Source: Hormiphora californensis (taxonomy: Eukaryota; Ctenophora; Tentaculata; Cydippida; Pleurobrachiidae). Taken from it: DNA of 64,000 bases. Positions 1-14,400 of the stretch are shown here, in pieces. How positions within the stretch are numbered: position 1 is the first letter of the stretch; every line of letters starts with the position of its first letter. The notes below the pieces were generated by a model. The model had not been told where the DNA came from. It did no database searches and was given only the letters and a program-made list of their open reading frames with translations. A program made the translations under genes and the position numbers. The DNA lies in the NCBI GenBank assembly GCA_020137815.1, contig CM035362.1:398605-462604 (forward strand), read 5' to 3'.

Positions 1-926
1 GACCGGAACACTGGATAACAGTTAGTTGGACCATGTTGATATCCTCCGTTATTAGGCGCGTGGAAACTTCTCCTTCCAGTGATAGATCTCTGGAAAATGA
101 AAGCATATCTCTGTAAATTTTCACGTAGTGATTTAGACCTGCAGCAGATGCTCTCACACTCTTACATTAAACTTGTACTTTGAGTAGTTATAGCTGTCGA
201 TCAATATACTTCAGATGCTTGTTTCAAATTGTGCTGTGACGTGAACCGTGAAGTACAGCTGTATTGCCATGCCTATGATAATACCTGTACTGCACAGGAC
301 AGGCGCTGTCCAAGCTGCTCTCCCTCGCCCGTAGAACCATAATGTAACGCGATTAGCTCTCTCTCAATCCCTTTCTCCCTGTTTATCTCTATATTTCTCT
401 CTCTATTTCTCTCTTGATATCGCGTTCTAAACGTTCCTGTGTTTATCACACACACACGTGTAGACGTAACTTAGGTAACGCGTCTAAGAGCTATACAAAC
501 CACATGACATTTTAGTCTGCGAAGTGTTTCTATAGATCTGTTTGTAAGCTTATTTTTTGTAATGTACATTCCCGTCTATGCTTCATCTTTTAAGATTATT
601 CTTAGTTTAACCAGTTAACTTCTCTCTGTCCCTCTCTTTAGTCTCTCTCTCTCTAACTTTTCTCCATATTTGTATATCTTGATTTGTTGCGGTAAGGTGC
701 GCCCTTATGTATTACAGGACCCATTGAAGACTCTACAATTAGCCCATAATAGTCCCTCTAGCTTCCCTCATTTTAGTAGAGGGGGGTTGGAGCACTCACT
801 TTATCGTGCTCGCTGTATGTGTGTTGTGATTCAGTTCGTATCTTTGCATTTTCAATTATAATATACGCTCTCAGTGTTGTTCAACTTCTTCAAGTCTCAT
901 CAGTGTTGCTTCTTTAAGTTGATACT
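1..926. other. no gene recognised; upstream of TMC gene
   Basis: I see no convincing coding exon here. The stretch is AT-rich with short CT-rich patches (around 360-420 and 625-665) and a short CA run near 447-456. It presumably holds the promoter and 5' UTR of the TMC gene that starts at 927, but I cannot point to a specific core-promoter element. Confidence 0.5.
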
Positions 927-3900
927 ATGTCTGATCTACCTGGTGATGTGCTAGACAAGAAATCTGGAGAAATGGATAAATCCAGTGGAACAGGAGGGAT
1001 GGAGGGAGATAAGGAGGAAGGGATAGAAATAGGGATGGAGGGAGAGATGGAAAATACAGTAGGACAGGAGAACCTAGTATTCAATGATGAAGAGGAAAAC
1101 GAAGGAGAGAAAGTTCCTGTGAAGGACACTTTTAAAGATTTAAAAGTTGATCAAGTGGAAACTTCTTTGGGAGATGAAGGGGGAGTGATAGATATGCCAG
1201 AGGTGGAAGAAATTGTAAATTGATCCTTGCTAATCGCTGTATAACTAATATATTTTCGTTGATTTTCATTAATTTGTTATTTGTTCGCTCTTACTAAACC
1301 GTCATTTCAGCTGTATGCATGCTGTATGTTGTTTACTCGTTATATATGTATTATTTTTGCCGATACGACCCCGCTACTATCTGCCATGTTTATGTCTAGA
1401 CTCTAGCTGTACGCCACCGTAACCACTGTAACCTGTTATTTCTAACACCCCTCCCGTTTTCAGTTGCCCAGCCGAAGGAGACATAGTTCTCGGAGAAAGA
1501 AACCCGGGGCCGCACCTGTAAGTTAATAGAGTGCTCAAATTACACAGCTCAATAATATTTTTCCGCCAACACAGTAAAACCAGTCGATGTGAAAGTACTC
1601 GGAAAGTCGGAATACCATAATACCTCAATTGTTTGTGTATCCACCTTTAGTTCCCTATAACACCCCCCCCCCCCCTTCACCTAAACAGAGTACCGGGGCA
1701 GTAGAACACCCTGAAGATGGGATTGAAATGGCTGACCTCGAGAGGAATGATGTCTCCAGGAGATCACTCAGACAGACCCTGAGGAGTAGAAGGAGTGTCA
1801 AGAGGGCTACAGGGGCTGGAGCAGCAGCACCCTTTGAATTGGCTTCTATTGAGGACAGGAAGACGATGAGGAGACAGGAACTAACAAGGGTATAATATTG
1901 AAATAGTGATTACATTAGAATAGGGGGACTAACCAGGGTTGAGGGTATAATTGAATTTTGTAAGGTTTTTTTCCGTTGAAATATATGGGGTATTTAGGAC
2001 ATGTAGGGTAGTATTTTGAACAAATTGTGATTGCTAGGGGTTTCATTTTATATGTCCAATTTACAATACTAAACATCTTGCTAACAACATCTTGCTAACA
2101 ACATCTTGCTAACAACATCTTGCTAACAACATCTTGCTAACAACATCTTGCTAACAACATCTATCAGAACCGTTCCCATCAGATTGATAAGCGAGCCAAG
2201 TCCTCCCTTCCCCTCTGTACCTGGATAGGATACATGGTGTCTCTATCTGTACAGCAAACATTCATGAAGATATCTGATGCAAGGAAGAATATTAGGTTTG
2301 TCACGTGATGTGCAGCTGTATGTGTTATGTTTTAAAAACAGGTATATGTTATATATCGGCTACCCCCCCCAACCCCGCAGAGGGAACAGTGGCCTTCGGC
2401 CACTGCACCCCCCCAGAAATATCGGGCTGGAGCCAGCCCTGACCCCGCTATGTTCTAACCCTTCTTTGTACGTGATCTGCCCTCACGAACCACTCTCGAT
2501 TTACCAGCTAGTCTCTTGCACCTGCTACCCTTTTGTTCATTCGAGTTACAGAAAAGGGTAAATCGAGGGGGACTGAGTTACAAAGCTTGAACCGCTCTTA
2601 ATGGGGGCTCCGTGGGGGCTCCGATCTTGTGATTAATATATTCATCCCCTGAATATTGAGAACTGGTATGCGTGTCCCTCACCCCTCTTAAGTAACTTAT
2701 AAACCCCCTCACCCCTCTCTCTCCCTCTCTTTGCAATATCTTATAACCCCCTCTCTCCGCCCCACCCTCACCCCATCCCTTTGCAGTATCTGGGGAGGAG
2801 CAATTAAAGAAATCGAGGGTAACATGGGATCCGGAGTGGCAACTTATTTTAGGGTTCTCAGATGGTTACTAGGAATCAACTCTCTTATGTTTATCCTTGC
2901 TTCAGGACTTATAGTCGCCCCTGGAGTATTTGTAAGTTTGGAAATTATATACAGTTGTGTCTTGTTACTCCCGTTTTCTCAGTTATTCTTTCATTGATTG
3001 AAAATTCCTTTTTTTACTTTTTTTATAAATCGATCCCCGATCCCTAATCAAACCAATAATATATTTCCTATCGGATATCTAATCACGTTTATCTCCCATG
3101 CTAGATATCATATAAGCACTACAACGGCACACCACCCCATTCTTTCAATGCTGACGATCTCGATTGTACAAATCCTAACTTCTTCGAGGACGAGACTGTC
3201 TTCCACAACTACACCAACTATATCTTCCAGTTTCTCACCGGATCGGTACGTAAACTGTAGATCTGCTAACTTCGATCGAATAACGTCGGAGAACTGATGG
3301 AACGACCAAGTTTCCCTCCATTTTTGCTGTCTGCACGTGCTAAATCTGTCGCGCGCAGCAGCTATCACTAGTTTTGTGAGTGAGATTCGGGAGAACACAC
3401 AATTGTGAGCGTACAAAACTCTCGCGCGCGATTTAGCGTGGGAAAATTTAGAATCAACCGTAGCACAGATCTGCCAAATTGACGGCTGCAGACTGTAGTT
3501 TATTTCTTGAGTAATACCTTAATTTAAATAATATTCTAACTGTTCTATTTTCAGGGGTGGATGGAGAAAACACCGCTTTACATTGGGTACTACCCCTCCC
3601 TAAACATCACTAAAGACAAGGTAAGAACTATAGGATTCCCTTTCTCGACCCTCTCCCCAAAAGGATTCCCGACATGAGACCCCCACTCCTCAGTTTACAA
3701 ACAACATGTCCCCCACTCCTCAGTATGGTTTCAAAGATTCTGGTTGTATGCTTTACGATAACTACCGCTGTTTTACATTCAACGACGCTAGTAAGTATAT
3801 CTTTTGTTGTCATACACTAGTAGTGTCCCCTATGCATATGATGTCTTTATTCACCGTTATGTAAAGGCCTTCAAAACCGCCCTGTTTTCATTACGACACA

Positions 3901-6900
3901 CACATAAAATACAAGCAGTTTCATTTTGAGAAAGTTTTTACATGCAATTGTCAAGACTTCAATACATCAAGTATCAATACTTCAGTCCGCACACATTCAG
4001 TAGCTCTAAGATAATGTCAGTGAGATCTGTTTCGTCTCTTTGAGCTCTCAGATCTTCGTCTACTACTGAAACTCTGAGATGATCAGATCTTCCTCTACTG
4101 TAGCTCTAAGATCTGCTTCGTCTGCAAAAAGTGGAAATCTGCTTCGTCTACTGTAGCTCGGGAACATTTTCCTCAAACTCTCCCATAACATTCCCGGCAG
4201 GATAGTACTGGCAGCAAGTGTAGATCCAGCCGCTAGCATTCTCAGAGGCATCAGTGACTGAACATCCCAGTTTCTGAGTTCCCTTCCATACCAGCTGGGA
4301 ATGAGGTCTTGTTAGTTCACAAATATAGTGTTCTTTGAGGTGTTCGGATCTCAGAGGTATACCCGCGGGTATGGAAAAAAACACTGACAAACACTGCACC
4401 AAGGGGACAGTAATATGTTGCCTACTCTTATAATACCTGTGTGAAGTGTCCAACACTAGAGCTGTATCCAGGGTAGTTCCAGTTGTAGTTATCTATCTCA
4501 TTATACCAATCATCAACTGACTGAGCCGGTACATCACTAGCGGGAGTTCCCCAGGACACTGCCAGATTCTCACCGTACCTTGTGGGTGGGATAGGGTGTT
4601 GATTAATTATGTGAATTAATATCATTATGTGTTAGGTTGATTGATTTGATAAAAGCGGTTGTCATTGGCGTGAACCCCTTTCGGGGACCCTACGCAGATC
4701 TAGGCTATGTGTATTTTGTGGCACTAGAACTACTTCAAATTACCCAGAGGAGCTATGGTAGAAGGCGTTCTCCCTCGCGAGTTTGGAGCAGTGAGCGGCA
4801 GCGGAAGCCTGGATGGTGGTATCAATATTTAGGGCGGGTGATCCGTGTAGAGCTCTGTATTGGTTGGTTCGTATCAGTATCTCCACCTCTACCGCCCCCC
4901 TTTTGACAATTGCCTCGGTAGGGGTTGTTGAGTAAGGACTGGTTGTTGATGAGGAAGGTGTTGAGGTGCTTGTCTCCTCCTCCCTTTTGACAATTGCCTC
5001 GGTAGGGGTTGTTGAGTAAGGACTGGTTGTTGATGAGGAAGGTGTTGAGGTGCTTGTCTCCTCCTCCCTTTTGACAATTGCCTCGGTAGGGGTTGTTGAG
5101 TAAGGACTGGTTGTTGATGAGGAAGGTGTTGAGGTGCTTGTCTCCTCCTCCCTTTTGACAATTGCCTCGGTAGGGGTTGTTGAGTAAGGACTGGTTGTTG
5201 ATGAGGAAGGTGTTGAGGTGCTTGTCTCCTCCTCCCTTTTGACAATTGCCTCGGTAGGGGTTGTTGAGTAAGGACTGGTTGTTGATGAGGAAGGTGTTGA
5301 GGTGCTTGTCTCCTCCTCCCTTTTGACAATGGCCTCGGTAGGGGTTGTTGAGTAAGGGCTGGTTGTTGATGAGTAAGAGGTTGAGGAAGAGGTGCTTGTC
5401 TCCTCCTCCCTTTTGACCTTTGCGTGACAAGGGGTTGATGTGGAGGAAGGGCTGGTTGTCCCTTCCTCCCTTTTAGGGAGGCCAAATGGCGACCTCGCCA
5501 CCACACACCTAGAAGGGGAGTCGGGGAGTATTAATTACGACCAACCAACATATACTAGTAAAATATCAGGGCACATTCAGTAGATATGATAGTTTTTACT
5601 TACCCAACCAGTACTAAAACTATGAGAGTTGTTCGGAACATTTCAATTTAGTGATTTGAGTTTAGAACACAGTCAAACAGTTTTTGGATTAATTCTCAAG
5701 TTTATATTACGGGTTTTTATAGTTTACCACCGGGTACTTGTTTAGACACCCACCATTGTTTACAACCTTCTTGGGCGTAGTAGCCCCCGTCTACAGCCTA
5801 TTAGAATAAGGTGGTCTACCGGCACTGTCGTGTTTAGCAATATACAAGGGCTTACAATCAAATGCAAAGGGTCCGGTGGAGCCTGGAGGTCATTTTTGTA
5901 GAGGTGTGGAGATGAAGAAGAATATGAACAATGGCCGTCAGTACGTACTACGTACTGCAGTGGTAAAGCATTTTAACATAAAAAGTCTGGCTTACAACAT
6001 GATATTCATGTCTATATTTCTCACCTCGGCTGGAGCTTCCCAGTTAAAATTTCTATTATTCTGACATGAATAGACTGGGTAAGAATTGTACTTAGTAGGT
6101 CCTACTGAGTAGGTCTATATGATCACTTTATCATTGTTAATCTGGCAGCCCTACCTCATGGAATCATTTGATCTGGTATCTTCACTTTAGACTTCTTTAG
6201 ACTGAACAAGGAATTATTCCTAGTTGAGTATCATGTTGGACGGGGACTGTAAAATTATTCTTGTCCACTTGCTAAATCTTAATCCACCTATGAAGTGGGA
6301 TTCTAGCTCTCTGAGGAGTGAGGGCTTGTGTCTGCCCAGAGGGAGGGAGGGCGAAGGAGAACGTTAGTGGTTCACATGCTAGTATTCCATGAATCTTCCA
6401 CCTTAATCACTCCCACACATCTTCAAATATTATTGTAGGAGTTTCGAAACATGTCAGAAATCAGAAACTTATAACCCACAGTAAGGGAGGTTCAAGCAAA
6501 ACAACCCCTTGGTCAACTGGCACCCCTTTAATATATCACCCAACTGTTCACTACCGTCTAACACAGGACATCTTTCAGATCCTGATGGGTCGATAAGCCA
6601 CGGAGATGATATGCCCTATTATCTATGCAGTAAGTAACTGGGGAGAGAAGGTTTTGGGAGAAGAGTGGGGGAAGGATGGCTGGGGGAGTTTGAGAGAGAG
6701 GGGTTTAAAGGGAGGGAGGTTTATGAGAGTTCAGGGGGGTTGATGGAAAACCACATCATTTCATCATTCAGTTACTGATTATATCAGATCTCCTGCAAGA
6801 TTCCTGCAGGTATATTATGTAAGTGATTTAGGGCGATTCTGCATTTAATATTTATACCCCTTTTATTTGCTGTGTGGTAGTTTGAGGACTCCGCAAGAGA

Positions 6901-8375
6901 GATCGTGAGATCGGGTAAGAGAGAGAAGGAGAGAGAGAGAGGGAGAGACTCTCTCCCTCCGAGAGAGAGAGGGAGAGGGTGAGAGAGAAAGTGAAGCCTA
7001 GGGATCATTTGCTATGCCATCCTATGCCACGTAGCACGGTTTCTGTGCTCTTCAAATTTGATCGACTCCTTGGCCCCTATTTTTTATCTTACCCTCTCTC
7101 CCGTCCTCTCTCTCGCACCCTCTCTATCTATCTATCTATCTCTTTCTCACGCCCGAACATATTTTTCTATCCCTATCCAAACACTATCACGTAGACTCAT
7201 TAAACTTGCCATAATTTGATAGCTTTTCTTTATCCTGTGTTCTCCATATATCCAAATCCCTCTCAAAGCTGTTTTGACCTTTCGATATTCTCTATTTTCA
7301 CTTATTTAATTTTATTGCAATGCCGTTTGCTCAGTAATTCGAATAGTTCTGTTATACCCACGACCCTGACAGTGGATGTCAAAAGATCCTAGTTTCACTT
7401 CCTTCTTCTGTCTTTCCCTCGTCCCTGGTAGTAGAAGCTTTACCACACTTTCCCTCGTCCCTGGTAGGGCCTGTCCAGTAATATGTGTTTCATCATTTTA
7501 TGCGTGTGCCTCCACCCTCCACGGATATATTTTAGGAAGAAACTCTGCAGATAACGACTAGCTATACCAATCTCTAGGAACATATAATGCAGACAGCAGA
7601 TACTTTAAAACTTATCTAATGCAGACAGCAGATACTTTAAAACTTATCTAAATAGACATCCCTTCAGTAGTATAACCGGCCCTTTTTGTACCAGCTATTT
7701 ATCGATATGCTGTATGTTTGTTTTCTCTCTCCTCGCTAGCTGGAAGGGGTATTGCGGAAGAAATTAGAGGAATCGAACGGGAGACCGAGAGAGAGAGAGA
7801 GAGAGAGAAGGAGCATGATATAGCAGAGCTGGGTTGGGCGGATTATTATTTAGAACCCGAATACGACGTGGCAAACCTTCCATCCCTTTCTATATTTCCC
7901 TGCAAATATTTTAATATTATCCAGTCGCCCTTCTTCCACTACAGCTGCTGCAGAGAGGCCCCCATCTCTCTCCCTCTAGCTCTCTCCATAGTTATTACAT
8001 TTATCTCTCCCTCTCTCCATAGTTATTACATGTATCTCTCCCCTCTTTCTGTGTTATTGTTGTGCACGACAAACCTGAAGTCATCCAGATGTCCAATTAC
8101 CGATATTTGTGGTCCTTCCAGTTTACTGCATAGTTCTCCCTATCTATTCTTCATCTCTACCTCTACCCTGTCCTCTCTCTCTCTATTTCTAACTATCCCT
8201 GTTAGTTATGTTCTAACCCTCCTTTAGGGTCGAACAAGTCAACCCTGCAGTAGCACGTGCTGCATATGAAAGCGTAGTACTTGACTTGAAGTGCTTTGTG
8301 TTGCAGGATAGTGCACTAATTATCACCTGGATTCAGTGTATACCTGTAGCATTCCTAATAAACAGCATTTCTCTG

Positions 8376-8466
<91 letters not shown>

Positions 8467-11400
8467 CTCTCTTCCTCTCTTCTCGTTTGCTCTCCTCGCT
8501 ATAATGTCATCTCTTTCTCTAGTTCATGCTCATAGTTAATTTAAACTTGCCCAACATAGTAACCCGTCTCTAAATGCATTAAATATTCTCAAAGAGATTT
8601 AGTCCTAATTCTATCCCAGGCTCTATATTTACCACCTCTCTTCTCTCTTCGCAACACCTCCGTTTAGCTTGCACCGACCCTCTGCGCTCCTAAAATAATA
8701 ACCCGCATGATGTGCTCCTAAAACTCTGAAATCCTTCCCCAGTATGAAGCTAACAATGCGCCGTCCCGCTGTCTACCAATACTGCTTCATTGTCATCCTC
8801 TTCATGGCATGCCTCCTGGTTCTTCACACGAGCTACAGTGAGAACCCTCTCCACCCCAGACAGAAAGATATGGTCCTGGATCTCAATGAGCTGAAGAAGG
8901 AACTGCAAAACGGGGATTTTTGGAGGGAGCTAGTGATCAAGGAGGAGGGATAATAAACCATGTTGGAAATGGGAATGTTGGTTACCATGGTAACCATGTT
9001 GGAATTGGGAATGTTGGTAACCATGGTAACCGTGTTGGAATTGGGAATGTTCGTAACCATGGTAACCATGTTGGAATTGGGAAGATGAGCGGTGGTGCAG
9101 GGAAGTCCAGAGACAGTAGCAAAATGGTAATCATCCTAACCCAATCAAGGCACGGGTCCACCTTCCTATTGGATGTTGTCAGCTACCCAGACACATCCAT
9201 CCCTGTTTTTGAACCTCTCAACACCGACTTTCTCAAGATGTACTCTTCAGACCCGGAAGTGCGAGCTGAGCTGAAGGAGACCAAGTACATCAGTAGGGAG
9301 AAGAACGGAGATTGGAGGTCCAAGATCCTGGCCGAGTTGTGTAGGTGTACTTTTGGTGGTGCTGGGTTGTTGAAAGTGGAGGGTCCAGAGAAGGGTCAGG
9401 TATGGCAGGCTGGTATTCCAGGGTTCGGGTACAAAAGTAAGTACCTCAAAGTGAAAATAAAACAGAATGAAGAACGAGACAAGTGTAGGAATGTTAGAGA
9501 CTCTTACATCGTTGCCAAGACCATACGACTCTACAACATTACCGAACTAGCCGGTCTCCCCTCTTTAGGGTGTTCTGATTTCGCTGTGATACACCTTGTC
9601 CGAGATCCCAGAGCCGTTATTTACTCCAGAATGTCTACATTCCATGAATTATACGATGGTAACCTCATCCTAGGACCCCGGAAACAGGGTCCAATCTCTA
9701 ACTGGGAGTCTGAAGAGATCCACACCGCTGCATCACATCTGTGCTCAACCCAACTTGATACATGGAGGGTGGGAAGTGTTGCACCTTGGTTAGAAGGCCG
9801 GTATAAACTGGTTAGATACGAGGACTTTACGAAGAATCCAGAGAGGTGGTCGAGTAACATCATGCACTGGTTGGGGAGGAGCTATAGTCGGCAGCTGGAG
9901 GAACACATCTACAACAGGACACATGTCTCAAAGGATAGGGTGCAGAACGTGGGTAATTTTGGGGTGGATAGGGATACTGGGAATATGGCGGAGAAGTGGA
10001 GGGTGAAGTTGTTGGGGTATCAGATCAAGGCGATAGAGGATGCATGTGGGGAGTTTATGAGCAGCATGGGGTATACTCTTTCATGATGTCATTGTGACGC
10101 CATTGTGACGTCATTGTGACGTTATTATTTTGTTAGGTAAATGTTATTTCGGAATATATTTTGCTTCGAAGCAACCACTTTACTTAGAAGTTCGATGGGG
10201 TTTGCTTGAATAATGCCTATTGTTTATTTTGCATTTTGTTTGCTTGCTCTGAAAACATGAATTCTTTTTCCTTTCTTTCCGACCAATCACATTTCCCAAA
10301 TATACATCTCCTAGTAACCAGATTGGGTGAATGATGAAGTGAAGTGATGACCTCTCCATGATAATATCCCTGAAACGAGGGTGCCTGACCCTCCTACTCC
10401 TTCTCACCGTCTACATTGTATCCTGTACCATCCAGATCAAAGTTACCCTCCCATCAGCTATCGTCCTAAACGCCCCAGCTACAATCCTCAGGAGTATCCC
10501 GGAGAGTTGGGTGAGTGAGGAGGATAGAGAGAGGTATGAGGTGGTGAGGTTTATAACCGATATAGCTGGGATACTTCAAGAACCCACTGAGGTGACTCAG
10601 ATTCATGAGGAAGTGACTCGCGAGGAGAAGGGTGGTGGTTCAGATAATGTAATGGATCCTCCAGGGCTCACCAGGATTGAAGTCAGTGATTTCTTCAACG
10701 ATATCGTCTCAGATCTAGACATCTCCCAAGATAGACCAAGACTAACAGTCCTAATGACAGAATCACGATCTGGCTCCTCCTGGCTGCTCTCCCTACTCGG
10801 GTTCCCTTCCGACACCATGCACTTCTTTGAACCCCTCAACCTAGAGATAACAGATCGGTTCAAAGAACATTACTCCAACCTCTCCCCAACTGAAATGCGG
10901 AGTTTGTTCCAAGCTAACAAGCTATCCCAGATCTGTAACTGTAAACTGACTGATTACTATGCGGGTGGTATGATGGGTTACATGAGGAACTACCCAGGGA
11001 GATCACATCACGGTGAGGGTGATAGGCAGCTAACTATTGAGGAAGTAATATCAGATTGTAGGAGTTCAGCTATGAGGGTTGCTAAGACGATTAGAATGTA
11101 TGACATCACAGAGTTGGAACATCTCCAAGATCTGGGGTGTATGGATTTTAAAGTGGTTCACCTGATACGTGATCCCCGGGCTGTGATGGTATCCCGCATG
11201 CTCACATTTCATGAGTTATATGATGGGAATAAGAAGTTAGGGCCCCGGGTGGAGGGTGATATGTCCCACTTCAGTGATGAGTATCTCCGGAACGCATCCC
11301 GGACCCTCTGCCAGAATCATCTCCACAACTTGGCACACAGTAGTGATACCTGGTTGGAGGGTAGATATAAACGGGTCCGGTATGAGGATCTGGCTCTGGA

Positions 11401-14400
11401 TCCGGTCCAGTCCGCTCAGGAGATATTCGAGTTCACCCGGCAACCCTGGACAAAGGAGGTGGAGCAGTATGTGTGGGAGGGAAGTCACACTAAGACACCC
11501 GGGGGTGGGTATGATACTAAGAAGGATACTGCCAAGGTGGCGAATGAGTGGAGGGGCAGGATTCTGGATAGACATCTGGTTGTGATAGAGGAGGAGTGTA
11601 GAGAGGTGTTTGAGATCATGGGATATCAGTTTGGGAAGACTTTATAATATAATATATAAGGTTATCAGTAAATATATAAGGTGATCAGTAAATAATTAAT
11701 GATAATAATGGGGTGCTTAATTTTTTCCCTGCCCGGGTGAATGCCCGAAGGGCATTCACCCGGGATGATGTTTTTAGCACGCACGTGCTAAAAAGATCAT
11801 TCAGGGTTTAGAAATCAGCAGATCGTGGAGTTAACTAAATGTCCGTCCGTCCGTCCACCGTTACGCATAGTAACAAAGTCTGCTCCTTCATAAAACTTTC
11901 AGCTCACACTTTGTTGATGCAACAAAGGAAATGATTAACACGCATTGTGGTGCGCAATTACTCACTCATAACACTTCCTACTTTCACCTGAAATCACTTT
12001 GGGTACCCTACAGCCGTACCATGACGTGGTAGCAAGTCTTCTAAGCATGAAACTACTATCACACAATAATTGTAAGTGACTGGAGTTAAGATGCGGGTAA
12101 TGTAAAGTTGAAGCACTTGGTAACCAACTAGGGTCTCCTAAGTAACTGTCTTGGTTATCATAGCAACTGCCTTGGTTACCATAGCAACTGCTTTGAATAC
12201 CATAGCATCCACCCTGGATACCATAGCAACTAACATCGTATCAGCCAAAAATAGCTATTTGAGTGCAAAATTCATCGGGAAATCCAGTTTTGAAGCTTAG
12301 TCATCAATTTTACACCCATCTGGGGCAGGGAAACACCGCATTATGAATACATAATGCAATAATTCTTGTTAGAGACAAGTATTGGCTTTGTAGTTTGGAT
12401 CATGTGGCACCACCTATTTCAAGAGACAAAGAGCAAAACACGTTGTTCACAAAATCACAAACTCAAAAAGTAAGACATATGTGTCTCAGACAAAATGTGA
12501 GATACATAACACAGCTGCTACAATTATATACACACGGGGAAACATAATAATGGGGTGCTTAATTTTTTAGGAATCATATATTGCACAATGGGAATCGATG
12601 TATACTTAACAATTTATTGACGTGCGATCTTATCTCGGTTTATTAGTCTGCATGGTTACAAGCATGATATAAATTAAATTGATTTTTAAAGAGCATAATG
12701 GTCCTATTATTATGTAATTGCATTTCTTGCTATTTCCTCAGATAGCCTGTATTCCTGTTGAGTAACAACTGTTGAGTAACAACTGTATTCTGTAATTTAA
12801 ACTGACGAGGCCCCTTTTTGGGCCGATACTATAATTCTTCATTTGTTTTTTCCTCAGAGTTTTTATGTTTAATTAACCAATCATTATAATTATGATCAAA
12901 ACAAGTGTTCTGACCTCTGGGGCCTATAAAACCTATTAAACCAGCACATCATAACCTACATTGAGACCAGAAAGCGTGTTACCATGGTAACCACTCACTT
13001 GTTACCATGGTAACCACTCACTTGTTACCATGGTAACCACTCACTTGTTACCATGGTAACCACTCACTTGTTACCATGGTAACCCCACTAACTTGTTACC
13101 ATGGTAACCACTCACTTGTTACCATGGTAACCACTAACTTGTTACCAGGGTAACCACTCACTTGTTACCATGGTAACCACTCACTTGTTACCATGGTAAC
13201 CCCACTAACTTGTTACTGTTCCTTCCAGAGCTGAACTGCTACGACGAGGACAATAAAACACAGTCTGATGAGATAACTGAGGGAGCCTGTAAAGTTGGGT
13301 GTCGAGCATGTGGTGGTAATGATACGGATTCCTGTAATAGGGACAAGGATGATCCAATTACCACTAATATGTGAGTGTAATTAGGGGATAGATATACGGA
13401 GTAATTAGTGAATAGATAAGATTAGTTAATAGTTAATGAATTTAGTGAATCGAAATAAGACTCTTAGTCAAACCCACATGAGCTCAAATAGCATGGATTA
13501 TTTCATGCTTCGTCCCTAATTACCCTCCTCCTCTTCTAGCACGATAGATACGATAGCCCCGTATACGTGCTACCACCAGGAGAATGCTGCATATGGAGCT
13601 GCTGATTGTCAGTTCAACTCCATTAAACTCAAGTGTGACGGGTGCATGGTAAGTCCAGAGAGAGAGAGAGGTAGAGATAAATGCTTCATTATCTAATACG
13701 GGCTAGTTATTCGGGCTATCCAATAGTATCAACTTCCAGAGAAATCATCTCTGTTGAATCTATCTATGATGTTCACTAATTAACTCAATTACATTTCCAG
13801 AGGTTAAAAGTGCGCTACAACTACGCCTTGGCCTACTCCCTCACTGGGCTCTCCTTCTTCCTCTTCTCCCTTATATTTGTCCTCAAAAAGTAAGATGTTC
13901 AAAAATCCCTCATGGTGTCTTTAGTCCTCATATTCGCAGCAGTAAGCTGTCTGGCGGCGCCAACCCAATCTGGGAGCACCGCCAGGTTTAAACAGAGGGC
14001 GCTATTGAGCGAAGGTTGAGCAAGGCATCAATTACTCCATCGCCTTCCGTCCTATAACAACCACCACCTTCCCCAGTATTATGAAGCTGTTCAAGAAGAC
14101 TGCAGTGGAGGTGGTGGGTTACAACCCCTACACAGAGTTCGTACTGGGTGGCTGGGATTACACCATCAATAACAAACAGAGCGCGGAGAAGAAGAGCAAG
14201 GCTATCGTCAAGGTCGGTACTGTTCCTTCCTAATTGTGTAACCTCTGTACTGTGTTCCTCTTTAATTCTCAGACAGAGGTGACTTCACTAAACGATATAA
14301 TGTGGTCACTGAAATTCCCAGACATACTTGTATAACCTAATTGTGTATTGTGTAACCCCTGTGTAACCCCCGTGTAACCTCTATTTTATCCTTTTAGAAT

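Noticed and set aside
8286-8539. Open frames of repeated LS (and similar frames at 22200-22602, 24762-24988, 42981-43172, 46437-46697)
   Set aside because: They are translations of CT/GA microsatellites, open in several frames on both strands.
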